A program made the translations under genes and the position numbers. Shown piece after piece: positions 33,807-42,545 of a DNA stretch of 64,000 bases (position 1 is its first letter; each line of letters begins with the position of its first letter). Under the pieces are notes generated by a model that saw nothing but the letters and a program-made list of their open reading frames with translations, was not told where the DNA came from and ran no database searches. The DNA is from Streptomyces sp. CB02261 (GTDB taxonomy: Bacteria > Actinomycetota > Actinomycetes > Streptomycetales > Streptomycetaceae): contig NZ_LIVX01000013.1 in assembly GCF_001905665.1 (NCBI RefSeq), positions 62,001 to 126,000 on the forward strand, read 5' to 3'.

Positions 33807-35924
33807 TCAGGCGTCGATGCGCGAGCGGTCGAGGGTCGCCGCCGAGCCGGTGATGAACTCCTTGCGCGGAGCGACGTCATTGCCCATGAGGAGGTCGAAG
33901 ACCTGCTCCGCCGCGTCCAGGTCGCCGATGTTGATCCGGCGCAGGGTGCGGTGACGCGGGTCCATCGTGGTCTCCGCGAGCTGGTCGGCGTCCATCTCGC
34001 CCAGACCCTTGTAGCGCTGGATGGCGTCCTTGTAGCGGACCCCCTTGCGCTGGTACTCCAGCAGGGTCTGCCGCAGCTCGTTGTCCGAGTACGTGTAGAC
34101 GTACTTGTCCTGGCCCTTCTTGGGCTGGACGAGCTCGATCCGGTGCAGCGGGGGCACGGCCGCGAAGACCCGCCCCGCCTCCACCATGGGCCGCATGTAG
34201 CGCTGGAAGAGCGTCAGCAGCAGGCACCGGATGTGGGCGCCGTCGACGTCGGCGTCGACGAGGAGGACGATCTTCCCGTAGCGGGCCGCGTCGATGTCGA
34301 AGGTGCGGCCCGAGCCCGCTCCTATGACCTGGATGATCGCCCCGCACTCGGCGTTCTTCAGCATGTCCGAGACGGACGACTTCTGGACGTTGAGGATCTT
34401 GCCGCGGATGGGCAGCAGCGCCTGGAACTCGCTGTTGCGGGCGAGCTTCGCCGTGCCGAGGGCGGAGTCGCCCTCGACGATGAAGAGTTCGCTGCGCTCC
34501 ACGTCGTCGCTGCGGCAGTCGGCCAGCTTGGCCGGCAGCGAGGAGGACTCGAGCGCGGTCTTCCGGCGCTGCGCCTCCTTGTGCTGCCGCGCCGCGATCC
34601 GGGTACGGGCCGCGGCGACGGCCTTCTCCAGGACGGCGCGCGCCTGCGCCTTGGCGTCGCGCTTGGTGGAGGTGAGGAAGGCCTTGAGCTCCTTGGCGAC
34701 CACGTTCGCCACGATCCGGCGCGCGGCGGACGTGCCGAGGACCTCCTTGGTCTGCCCCTCGAACTGCGGCTCGGCGAGGCGGACCGTCACGACGGCGGTG
34801 AGCCCTTCGAGGGCGTCGTCCTTGACGATGTCGTCCTCGGCGACGCGCAGCATCTTCGCCGAGCGCAGCACCTCGTTCACCGTCTTGGTGACGGCCTGCT
34901 CGAAGCCCGAGACGTGGGTGCCGCCCTTCGGCGTGGCGATGATGTTGACGAAGGACTTGACCAGGGAGTCGTAGCCGGTGCCCCAGCGCAGCGCGATGTC
35001 GACGGCGAGCTCGCGGGTGACCTCGGTCGGGGTCATGTGGCCCCGCTCGTCGAGGACGGGGACGGTCTCCTTGAAGGTGCCGTGGCCGGTCAGACGCTGG
35101 ATGTCGCAGACGGCCTTGTCCTGCGCGAGGTACTCGCAGAATTCGCTGATGCCTCCGTCGAAGCGGAAGGTCTCCTCGCTCTTGCCGACGCCCGCGAGGT
35201 CGCGCTCGTCGCGGACGACGATGGTGAGACCGGGCACGAGGAAGGCGGTCTGCCGGGCACGCTGGTGCAGCGTCTCCAGGGAGAGCTTGGCGTCCTTGAG
35301 GAAGATCTGCCGGTCCGCCCAGTAGCGGACGCGGGTGCCGGTGCGGGTCTTGGGGACCCGCTTGCCCTTGAGGAGGCCGTTGGCCGGGTCGAAGGGGCTG
35401 TCGGGGCCCTGCTCCGTGAAGATGCCCGGGACACCGCGGCGGAAGCTGATCGAGTGCGTGGCGCTGTTCCGGTCCACCTCGACGTCCAGGCGCGCCGACA
35501 GGGCGTTGACCACGGACGCGCCGACGCCGTGGAGGCCGCCGGAGGCCGCGTACGACCCACCGCCGAACTTTCCGCCGGCGTGGAGCTTCGTCATGACGAC
35601 CTCGACTCCGGAGAGCCCGGTCTTCGGCTCGACGTCGACGGGGATGCCGCGGCCGTTGTCCCGGACCTCCACGGATCCGTCGTCGTGGAGGATGACCTCG
35701 ATGTGGTCGCAGTAGCCACCGAGAGCCTCGTCGACCGAGTTGTCGATGATCTCCCAGATGCAGTGCATCAGGCCGCGGCTGTCGGTGGACCCGATGTACA
35801 TACCGGGGCGCTTGCGGACCGCTTCGAGCCCTTCGAGTACGAGCAGGTGCCGCGCGGTGTAGTTGGAACCGTCACGGTCTGCGGTCAGCAGCGCACTGGA
35901 CGGCACGGACGTTTCGGCGGTCAC
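33807..35924 (-). CDS. parE: DNA topoisomerase IV subunit B (ParE)
   Basis: 705-residue ATPase subunit. The GHKL ATPase domain has EIIDNSVDEALGG, the Gly-rich DNGRGIPVD, and SGGLHGVGASVVNALS. The transducer domain follows, then the TOPRIM domain with LFIVEGDSALGTAKLARN and DADVDGAHIRCLLL (metal-binding acidic residues). It ends in the short C-terminal part common to ParE and GyrB. GTG 35924 has GAGGAG at about 8 bases and gives the normal N-terminus. The frame is open upstream to 36155. It lies on the opposite strand from parC. Confidence 0.95.
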   Translation of the reverse strand: MTAETSVPSSALLTADRDGSNYTARHLLVLEGLEAVRKRPGMYIGSTDSRGLMHCIWEIIDNSVDEALGGYCDHIEVILHDDGSVEVRDNGRGIPVDVEPKTGLSGVEVVMTKLHAGGKFGGGSYAASGGLHGVGASVVNALSARLDVEVDRNSATHSISFRRGVPGIFTEQGPDSPFDPANGLLKGKRVPKTRTGTRVRYWADRQIFLKDAKLSLETLHQRARQTAFLVPGLTIVVRDERDLAGVGKSEETFRFDGGISEFCEYLAQDKAVCDIQRLTGHGTFKETVPVLDERGHMTPTEVTRELAVDIALRWGTGYDSLVKSFVNIIATPKGGTHVSGFEQAVTKTVNEVLRSAKMLRVAEDDIVKDDALEGLTAVVTVRLAEPQFEGQTKEVLGTSAARRIVANVVAKELKAFLTSTKRDAKAQARAVLEKAVAAARTRIAARQHKEAQRRKTALESSSLPAKLADCRSDDVERSELFIVEGDSALGTAKLARNSEFQALLPIRGKILNVQKSSVSDMLKNAECGAIIQVIGAGSGRTFDIDAARYGKIVLLVDADVDGAHIRCLLLTLFQRYMRPMVEAGRVFAAVPPLHRIELVQPKKGQDKYVYTYSDNELRQTLLEYQRKGVRYKDAIQRYKGLGEMDADQLAETTMDPRHRTLRRINIGDLDAAEQVFDLLMGNDVAPRKEFITGSAATLDRSRIDA

Positions 35925-36357
35925 GCGGTTCGCTCCTCGCTGAATTTGAAATCCGGCCCGATGGGGTAAGGCCCGGCGTCGTTCGACGGTCAGAGGGTAC
36001 CGATGCCTGGTAGAGCCGTTGTAACGCCACCCTCCCCGATTCCTCATGCTAGTCCAGGGTCGCATGGATGTTCGATCCCTCGATGGGGTGACGCGCACAT
36101 CACGTTCCCTTCCAGGCATGAACCATTTAGGCTCCGGGCACGTCCTCATCAACAACCGGCAACCACGCCGGGAGGGCTAACCGATACAAGCAACGCGAAA
36201 TCCGTAGAGCGAAGCAATACGGCTCATTCGCCGCCAACCGGCAGCAGACAGCCACCTTGGGAAGAAGTTTCAAGGAAAAGCCACGAGCGGGAACGTTTTC
36301 GGCCTGGTTGGATGTTGACCCTGGTACGACAGCTCGTCGAGCTAGAGAAGAGGCGAC
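35925..36357. other. Divergent regulatory region between parE and DUF7455 gene
   Basis: 433 bases with no convincing gene. A 132-codon open frame at 36003-36401 has no recognisable protein character and runs into DUF7455. The base composition is lower in GC than the flanks (for example 36180-36300), as expected for promoters. I could not fix a -35/-10 pair with normal spacing. Confidence 0.5.
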
Positions 36358-36588
36358 GTGACTACTGTTCTGACCCCCGCGAGCCCCCTGACGGCCGCTG
36401 ACCGCTGCGACCGCTGCGGCGCCCAGGCATACCTGCGTGTCGTCCTGACCAGCGGAGGTGACTTGCTCTTCTGCGCCCACCACGGACGCAAGTTCGAGCC
36501 GGAACTCAAGAAGATCGCCGTTGAGATACAGGATGAGACGGACCGGCTGACGGACGTGCCGGCCCGCACTGTGGGCGACGAGCACTGA
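36358..36588 (+). CDS. DUF7455 family small zinc-ribbon-like protein
   Basis: 76-residue protein conserved next to hrdB and parE in actinobacteria. It has one probable zinc site, CDRCGAQAY and LLFCAHHGRKF, and an acidic C-terminus. Function is unknown. GTG 36358 has GAAGAGG at 6-7 bases. The product is small enough to be a protein-binding adaptor, but that is a guess. A strong hairpin separates it from the convergent protease. Confidence 0.85.
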   Translation: MTTVLTPASPLTAADRCDRCGAQAYLRVVLTSGGDLLFCAHHGRKFEPELKKIAVEIQDETDRLTDVPARTVGDEH

Positions 36589-36634
36589 CGCTTCGCAACC
36601 ACGACGAGCCCAGATCCGGCCAATGACCGGACGG

Positions 36635-36674
36635 CGGGCGGTCACCCCCGCGTTCCCAGGGGGGTGACCGCCCG
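36635..36674. terminator. Bidirectional terminator between DUF7455 and protease genes
   Basis: Perfect 15-bp stem CGGGCGGTCACCCCC / GGGGGTGACCGCCCG with a 10-base loop, between convergent genes. Confidence 0.85.
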
Positions 36675-36694
36675 TTCTCGTATCCGAGCGCGTG

Positions 36695-37513
36695 TCAGAT
36701 GCGTGCCGGCAGGACCGTCGAGACGCGGGTGTAGACGCCCGGGTTCTCGGCCTGCGCGCAGCCGCTGCCCCAGGACACCAGGCCGATGAGAAGCCCCTTG
36801 GCCACCAGGGGCCCTCCGCTGTCGCCCTGGCACGCGTCCCTGCTGCCCCGCGGATCCCCCGCGCACAGCATCGTGTCGCTCCGGTAGGGGACCCCGGGTC
36901 CGCCCGGGTACGCCCGCCCGCACGAGCTGTCCGGCAGCACCTGCACCCGCGCCGTCCGCAGCGCGGAGGCGTAGGTCCCGTTGCCGGTCGTATCGCCCCA
37001 GCCGAACACGTCCGCCTCCGTGCCGGGGGCCTCGGCCTCGTCGCCCGGGCGGGCGACGCCGATCACGTACGACTGCGGGAGCGCGCGTACCAGTGTCAGC
37101 ACCGCGAGATCGCCCGAGTTGGTCGTCGGGTCGTAGTCGGGGTTGACCCAGGTGTCCGAGATCCGCACCTCCTGCCCGCCCTGCCCGCGCAGCGCCGCGC
37201 GGCCCGCGATGACCACGAAGTCCCGGACCTCCCACGGATCGCCGCCCAGTACCTCCCGGCCCAGGCAGTGGGCCGCCGTGAGCACCTTGGTCGGCGCGAC
37301 GACCACACCCCCGCAGAACTGCCCCGCGCGCGTACCCCCGAACCGGTCACGACTGGACAGTGCCACGACCCAGGGCGCGTCCCGGATCTGGGCGGGACGC
37401 CCACCCACTACGACACTGTCGGCGGCCGCGGGGGCGCCGGTGGCGACCTGGCCCGCCGTGGCGGCGATCAGGCCCAGAGCACCCGCCAATGCTCGGGTGA
37501 GAGAACCACGCAT
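36695..37513 (-). CDS. Secreted trypsin-like serine protease (S1 family)
   Basis: 272-residue secreted protease. A signal peptide (MRGSLTRALAGALGLIAA...GAPAAADS) leads straight into the mature start VVVGGRP, without an obvious propeptide of alpha-lytic type. The catalytic triad is visible: His in VLTAAHCLG, Asp in GDLAVLTL, Ser in CQGDSGGPL. An Asp six residues before the Ser (SRDACQGDSGG) predicts cleavage after Lys/Arg. Six Cys could form three disulphides. Conserved next to hrdB in streptomycetes. Confidence 0.92.
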   Translation of the reverse strand: MRGSLTRALAGALGLIAATAGQVATGAPAAADSVVVGGRPAQIRDAPWVVALSSRDRFGGTRAGQFCGGVVVAPTKVLTAAHCLGREVLGGDPWEVRDFVVIAGRAALRGQGGQEVRISDTWVNPDYDPTTNSGDLAVLTLVRALPQSYVIGVARPGDEAEAPGTEADVFGWGDTTGNGTYASALRTARVQVLPDSSCGRAYPGGPGVPYRSDTMLCAGDPRGSRDACQGDSGGPLVAKGLLIGLVSWGSGCAQAENPGVYTRVSTVLPARI

Positions 37514-37590
37514 GAAGCCTCCTGACTCTCCGGTGATGTCGGTTCACCCAGAGTCCAGCACGCGCGCCCGGCGTGCACCCCAACACAGCC

Positions 37591-37628
37591 GGAGGGCCCG
37601 GCTCCCTCTGGGGGAACCGGGCCCTTCC
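37591..37628 (-). terminator. hrdB terminator
   Basis: Inverted repeat AGGGCCCGG / CCGGGCCCT, extended by imperfect pairs, with a 15-base loop, 40 bases past the hrdB stop. Confidence 0.65.
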
Positions 37629-37667
37629 GTCTACCGCTCCGCGCACCGCGACCGCGGCGCGTACGAC

Positions 37668-39215
37668 TCAGTCGAGGTAGTCGCGCAGAACCTGCGAACG
37701 CGACGGGTGACGCAGCTTCGACATCGTCTTCGACTCGATCTGACGGATCCGCTCGCGGGTCACGCCGTAGACCTTGCCGATCTCGTCCAGCGTCTTCGGC
37801 TGACCGTCGGTGAGACCGAAGCGCATCGAGACGACGCCCGCCTCACGCTCGGACAGCGTGTCGAGGACGGAGTGCAGCTGCTCCTGGAGGAGCGTGAAGC
37901 TCACCGCGTCGGCCGGGACGACCGCCTCGGAGTCCTCGATCAGGTCGCCGAACTCGCTGTCGCCGTCCTCACCCAGCGGGGTGTGGAGGGAGATCGGCTC
38001 ACGACCGTACTTCTGGACCTCGATGACCTTCTCAGGGGTCATGTCGAGCTCCTTGGCCAGCTCCTCCGGGGTGGGCTCACGGCCCAGGTCCTGGAGCATC
38101 TGACGCTGCACGCGCGCGAGCTTGTTGATGACCTCGACCATGTGCACCGGGATACGGATGGTGCGGGCCTGGTCGGCCATGGCGCGGGTGATCGCCTGAC
38201 GGATCCACCAGGTGGCGTACGTGGAGAACTTGTAGCCCTTGGTGTAGTCGAACTTCTCGACGGCACGGATCAGACCGAGGTTGCCCTCCTGGATCAGGTC
38301 CAGGAAGAGCATGCCGCGGCCGGTGTAGCGCTTGGCCAGGGAGACCACCAGGCGGAGGTTGGCCTCCAGGAGGTGGTTCTTGGCCCGCCGGCCGTCCTCG
38401 GCGATGATCTCCAGCTCGCGCTTGAGCTTCGGAGCGAGCTTGTCCGAGTTCGCCAGCTTGTCCTCGGCGAACAGACCGGCCTCGATGCGCTTGGCGAGCT
38501 CGACCTCCTGCTCGGCGTTGAGCAGCGGGACCTTGCCGATCTGCTTCAGGTAGTCCTTGACCGGGTCGGCGGTGGCACCGGCGACGGCGACCTGCTGCGC
38601 CGGAGCGTCGTCCTCGTCCTCGTCGGACAGGACGAAGCCCTTGCTCTCGCCCTCGGTCTCCTCTTCCTCGCCCTTGCCGGGCGCGACGTCCTCGAGCAGC
38701 TCTTCGCCCTCGACGATCTCGTCGGCGTCCTTCTTGGACGTGGTCTTCTTGGCCGCCGTCTTCTTCGCGACGGTCTTCTTGGCCACCGCCTTCTTGGCGA
38801 CGGTCTTCTTCGCGGCCGCCTTCTTGGCGACGGATCCGGCCTCGTCGGCCGGGTCGGCGCCCTCTGCCGCAGAGGCCGCGGCGGCCGGGACGCTGGTCTT
38901 CGTCACGGTCGTCCTGGCGGTGACGGTCTTGGTGGCGGTGCGCTTGGCCGGGCTCTTCGCTGCGACGCTCTTACGGGCGCGCTTCGGCGACTCCGCTGCA
39001 CTGACCATCAGCGTCACACCCTCTTCCTCGAGGATCTGATTGAGGCTGCGCAGAACATTCTTCCACTGGGTTGGCGGAATCTGGTCAGCCTCGAAGGCCC
39101 GACGCACGTCATCGCCGGCGATCTGCCCATCAGCCTTTCCCCGCTCGATGAGCGCCATCACAGACTCGGACTCGGCGATCTCCGGCGGGAGCGTACGGGA
39201 TGTGCTGGCCGACAC
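37668..39215 (-). CDS. hrdB: Principal RNA polymerase sigma factor HrdB
   Basis: 515-residue sigma-70. The N-terminal region 1.1-like part ([25 protein letters not shown]) is followed by an acidic and Lys/Ala-rich stretch with KKTVAKK-type repeats (about 125-170) typical of streptomycete HrdB. Region 1.2 is at [25 protein letters not shown]. Region 2 has [32 protein letters not shown] and region 4.2 has [25 protein letters not shown] 39215 follows GAGAGG at 7 bases and matches the known HrdB start. Unusually, the frame stays open for another 52 codons to a GTG at 39371. The gene is monocistronic, with its own hairpin. Confidence 0.97.
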   Translation of the reverse strand: MSASTSRTLPPEIAESESVMALIERGKADGQIAGDDVRRAFEADQIPPTQWKNVLRSLNQILEEEGVTLMVSAAESPKRARKSVAAKSPAKRTATKTVTARTTVTKTSVPAAAASAAEGADPADEAGSVAKKAAAKKTVAKKAVAKKTVAKKTAAKKTTSKKDADEIVEGEELLEDVAPGKGEEEETEGESKGFVLSDEDEDDAPAQQVAVAGATADPVKDYLKQIGKVPLLNAEQEVELAKRIEAGLFAEDKLANSDKLAPKLKRELEIIAEDGRRAKNHLLEANLRLVVSLAKRYTGRGMLFLDLIQEGNLGLIRAVEKFDYTKGYKFSTYATWWIRQAITRAMADQARTIRIPVHMVEVINKLARVQRQMLQDLGREPTPEELAKELDMTPEKVIEVQKYGREPISLHTPLGEDGDSEFGDLIEDSEAVVPADAVSFTLLQEQLHSVLDTLSEREAGVVSMRFGLTDGQPKTLDEIGKVYGVTRERIRQIESKTMSKLRHPSRSQVLRDYLD

Positions 39216-39594
39216 GAACAACCTCTCGGAACGATGGAAACGGCTTCCGGCCCCGCCCTGGATCGGGCTGGAGCCGACGACCGTCGACGGGGAATGTGCC
39301 GACGGCGCGGGCTGGACCGGGGAACTGCACAGCGCCTCCATCGGCTGCTGTATTCCTTCCTCGGCTGTCACCTCTTAGGTCATCGCACGGCTCGGAGGAG
39401 TGTTACGCCCAATCTTCGTGGCCCGAGTCACACCTCATGCACGACAAAGCGACTCAAAGGGGTAGATCAGCGTACATCCGTGCCGCCGGAACCCTGGCGC
39501 CACCCGGGGAATCCCTGCCGGACCCCCCGGGTGGCGCTCGGACCCGGCGGCACGCGATGCCGTCGCCTGCGCGCTCCCGACCACGGCCCGCGGG
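39216..39594. other. hrdB promoter region and whiH 3' flank
   Basis: 379 bases between hrdB and whiH, both on the minus strand. It includes the whiH terminator hairpin and about 100 bases of lower GC (39378-39480) likely to hold the hrdB promoters. hrdB is known in streptomycetes to depend on the ECF sigma factor ShbA. I could not assign the -35/-10 with confidence. Confidence 0.5.
39497..39537 (-). terminator. whiH terminator
   Basis: Perfect 13-bp stem GCGCCACCCGGGG / CCCCGGGTGGCGC with a 15-base loop, downstream of whiH on the minus strand. Confidence 0.8.
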
Positions 39595-40482
39595 TCAGTG
39601 TTCGCGGGGGGCGGGGACGACGCGCTCCACCTCGGGGTGGACGATGAGCAGCTGCCGCATGGCCGATTCGGCGCCGAGCGCGTCTCCCGCCGCGAGCGCG
39701 TCCACGATCCGGGCGTGGTGGGCGATACAGGCTTCACTCGGTCGGTCGCAGCCCGTGACCGGGCCGCCGGAGACCTGGAGCGCGGACGCGACGATGCCGG
39801 AGAGGTGTTCCAGCATCCGGTTCCCGGCGAGCTGGATGAGCAGCGAGTGGAACTCGGTGTCGGCGCGGGAGAAGGTGATGCCGTCCCCCTGGGCGAACGC
39901 GTGGCCCATGATCTCGACCATGTCGGCGAGACGCTGCTGGACGTCCTCCCGGCCGTGCCCGGCGGCCAGGCGGGCGGCCAGCGGCTCGATCGTCCAGCGG
40001 AGCTCGTTCAGCTCACGGCGCTGGTCGTCGCGCTGCGGGCCGAAGGCACGCCACTCGATGATGTCGGGGTCCAGGAGGTTCCAGTCGCTGACGGGCCTGA
40101 CCCGCGTGCCGACGTTGGGGCGGGCACTGACGAGCCCCTTGGCCTCCAGCACGCGCAGCGACTCGCGCACCACCGTGCGCGAGACCTCGAACCGCTGACC
40201 GATCTCTTCCGGGACGAGCGGACGGTCCGCCCCGAGGTCGCCGGAGACGATCATCTGGCCGAGCTGCTGGACGAGCTGCCCGTGCAGCCCACGGCCCCGG
40301 TTGCCGGTGCTCCGGCGGCCGACACGGCCCAGGTCGGTGTCCACACCGTCCCAGGAGGACGGGCCCGCGCGGCCGGCGGCGGGCGCCTCCGCGTAGGGGT
40401 AGCGGTCGAGATCGCCCGGGGCGCCGAGGCCGGAGTCGACGGAGCGGGCGGCGGTCATCATGGTGTGCGCAAGGGTACTCAC
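39595..40482 (-). CDS. whiH: Sporulation regulator WhiH (GntR family)
   Basis: 295-residue GntR/FadR-type regulator needed for sporulation septation in Streptomyces aerial hyphae. A long disordered N-terminus (STLAHTMMTAARSVDSGLGA...) precedes the winged helix at about 70-130 (LHGQLVQQLGQMIVSGDLGADRPLVPEEIGQRFEVSRTVVRESLRVLEAKG). The FCD ligand domain follows (about 150-285, GPVTGCDRPSEACIAHHARIVDAL). Its place beside hrdB and near-identity to remembered WhiH sequence support the name. GTG 40482 has AGGA only 3 bases ahead. The ATG codons 7-8 residues further have no ribosome site. Confidence 0.93.
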   Translation of the reverse strand: MSTLAHTMMTAARSVDSGLGAPGDLDRYPYAEAPAAGRAGPSSWDGVDTDLGRVGRRSTGNRGRGLHGQLVQQLGQMIVSGDLGADRPLVPEEIGQRFEVSRTVVRESLRVLEAKGLVSARPNVGTRVRPVSDWNLLDPDIIEWRAFGPQRDDQRRELNELRWTIEPLAARLAAGHGREDVQQRLADMVEIMGHAFAQGDGITFSRADTEFHSLLIQLAGNRMLEHLSGIVASALQVSGGPVTGCDRPSEACIAHHARIVDALAAGDALGAESAMRQLLIVHPEVERVVPAPREH

Positions 40483-40611
40483 GCATCCTTTGTCGGCGTT
40501 GCCTCCGTGCCCCTTGAGGTCTTTGGTGAAAAGCACACGAAAGGGTGATCGGCACCCCCTACACAATTGACGATTTATCGGACATATGAGGCAGTTTTAA
40601 GGGAGTTGACA

Positions 40612-40635
40612 GCGGACCGGAATCTTTCGGTCCGC
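40612..40635 (-). terminator. Terminator downstream of the ABC fusion gene
   Basis: 8-bp stem GCGGACCG / CGGTCCGC with an 8-base loop, just past the stop of the ABC gene on the minus strand. It separates that gene from whiH. Confidence 0.6.
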
Positions 40636-40641
40636 AAGTGA

Positions 40642-42447
40642 TCACCAACGTGCCTTACGACGAAGGCCAGTGAGCACATAGGCGCAGAGCAAGCCGGTCA
40701 ACGTCAGCGAGAGGGCCACCCCTGCGGGCTGCCCGAGCACTCTCAGCCCCCCGCTCAGCCAGCGGTCCGCCGCCGGGGACCACTGTGGACCGGCGAACTC
40801 GCGCAATCGTGCGGGCAGTCCCGCGGCCGAGCGCACCGAGGGGCCCGTCAGCGCCTTCTGCAACAGCGGGACGAAGGCGACCGGGACCGCGAGGACCGCC
40901 GCCACACCGGCCGCCGCGGCCCGGAACACCCCGGCGCCGAGCACTCCGGCCCAGGCGCAGCCGACGAGAAGCCCCAGCCAACTCGCGCAGAGCGTGGGCC
41001 AGTTCCTCGGTACGGCGATCAACTCGGCGCCGTAGACGAACCTCAGGGCCTCCAGGTCGGCCACCACGACGGCCGCCCCCAGCACGAGGGCGACCACCGC
41101 CGCCACGGCGAGCTTGGCGAAGAGCAGGCCCGGCCTGCGGGGGACGGCACCGCGGCCCGAGGTGAGCGCGGGGTAGCGGTACTCCTCCCCGAAGGAGAAG
41201 GCGCCGAGCAGCCCGGCTCCGAGGGCCGCGGGCGGCAGCGGGGAGATCGCGGGCCAGCCGGCCAGGACGGCGGGCAGCGCGGCGCGGCCGCCTCGCCCGA
41301 GGAGCAGGGCGAGCGCCACGGAGACGAGCAGGACGGCCGCCACGACCAGCGGAGTGGACGGCACCCCCAGGAGCCGACGGATCTCGTACCGCAACGGACG
41401 CAGGGGCGAGCGGGCCGGCCTACGGACACGACCCGACCCGCCGTCCGCGGCGTCACGCGGCGCCGGCACGGCGGGCGGCGGCACGGCGCCGGAGGACACC
41501 GCGCCGGTGGCGCCCCCCGACATGTTCCCCTCCGGGGAGCTTGCGGCGGGACCGGTGTCGCCGGTCTCGGCGGCGAGTCGGTGGATCGGCACCCCGTGGC
41601 GGAACGCCGTGTCCCCGACGGCCGCGCAGTCGCTGCCGTACACGGACAGGCGGCTTCCGCCCTCGGCCACCACTTCGACCGGGCGACGCGCGGCCCTGGC
41701 CTCCTGGGTCACTGCTGCGGCGAGCCTCGCGGCCTGCGGGGTGCGGACGGCGACCCGGGGGCGCAGCCGGGTGCGGGCGAACTCGGTGGCGCCCTGGTCC
41801 GCGACGAGCCGGCCGCCGGCGAGGGTGACGACCCTGTCGGCGTTACGGGCGGCGCCCTTCGCGTCCTCCGTGGTGTAGAGCACGGTCCCCCCGTCGGCCG
41901 CGTGCGCACGCAGGAGCTCGTGCAGCCATGCGCTCTCGGATACGGAGAGGCCGGCGCCGGGCTCGTCGAGCAGCAGGGTGTGGGGAGCGCCCAACAAGGC
42001 CGCGGCGAGGCCGAGTCTGCGGTCGGCGCCGATCGGGAGCGTGCCGAGCCGTCGGCGCTCCAGTCCGGTGAGGCCCACGGCCCGCGTCAGGTCGTCGGCC
42101 CGCGAGGCGGGTACCCCCGCGGCGGCGCAGAGCATGCGCAGGTGGCCCCGGAGCGTCCTGGACGGGTGCCCGGGGATGTCACCGAACAGGACGCCGACCT
42201 CGCGCGGGGGGTGCGCGATGCGGTGCAGGGGCCGGCCGCGGAAGTAGGTGATCCCGCGGCCCGGCTCGAGTTCGAGCATGAGCCGGAGCGCCGTCGTCTT
42301 ACCCGCACCCGCAGGGCCGAGGAGAGCGGTCACGGAGCCCGGCGGGGCTTCGAAGGTCAGATCGTCCACAGCGGGCGGGCGATCGCGGCGGGGCATGCTG
42401 GTCAGTCCGATTGCCTGGAGCATCGCTTCTCTCGCGGTAGGTGACAC
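40642..42447 (-). CDS. ABC ATPase fused to a membrane permease domain, with divergent signature motif
   Basis: 601-residue fusion. The ATPase (about 10-230) has Walker A LLGPAGAGKTTALRL, Q-loop region VGVLFGD, and Walker B HTLLLDEPGAGLSVSES. The usual LSGGQ is replaced by LPIGADRRLG, and the switch His region reads TVLYTTED (Thr where His is normal), so ATP hydrolysis may be weak. A 60-residue Ser/Gly/Pro linker leads to a permease-like part (about 365-600) with six or so hydrophobic helices of ABC-2 type. Bacitracin/antibiotic-efflux or morphogenetic roles are possible. The substrate is unknown. Start is GTG 42447 or ATG 42423, neither with a strong ribosome site. Confidence 0.8.
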   Translation of the reverse strand: MSPTAREAMLQAIGLTSMPRRDRPPAVDDLTFEAPPGSVTALLGPAGAGKTTALRLMLELEPGRGITYFRGRPLHRIAHPPREVGVLFGDIPGHPSRTLRGHLRMLCAAAGVPASRADDLTRAVGLTGLERRRLGTLPIGADRRLGLAAALLGAPHTLLLDEPGAGLSVSESAWLHELLRAHAADGGTVLYTTEDAKGAARNADRVVTLAGGRLVADQGATEFARTRLRPRVAVRTPQAARLAAAVTQEARAARRPVEVVAEGGSRLSVYGSDCAAVGDTAFRHGVPIHRLAAETGDTGPAASSPEGNMSGGATGAVSSGAVPPPAVPAPRDAADGGSGRVRRPARSPLRPLRYEIRRLLGVPSTPLVVAAVLLVSVALALLLGRGGRAALPAVLAGWPAISPLPPAALGAGLLGAFSFGEEYRYPALTSGRGAVPRRPGLLFAKLAVAAVVALVLGAAVVVADLEALRFVYGAELIAVPRNWPTLCASWLGLLVGCAWAGVLGAGVFRAAAAGVAAVLAVPVAFVPLLQKALTGPSVRSAAGLPARLREFAGPQWSPAADRWLSGGLRVLGQPAGVALSLTLTGLLCAYVLTGLRRKARW

Positions 42448-42545
42448 CGCTCCGCGGCAGGGCGGCGCTACCGCAGCAAGATAACGCTACATTTCGGACT
42501 TTCGGTGCAGGTTTGGCGCACTGGGGCGCCGAACGCACCGGCCTG

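Noticed and set aside
36003-36401. 132-codon open frame between parE and DUF7455
   Set aside because: No conserved features, composition unlike coding DNA of the neighbours, and it overlaps the DUF7455 start in another frame.
37544-37555. GTTCACCCAGA upstream of the serine protease gene
   Set aside because: Single unit, opposite orientation to the protease gene, and no adjacent 11-mer repeat.
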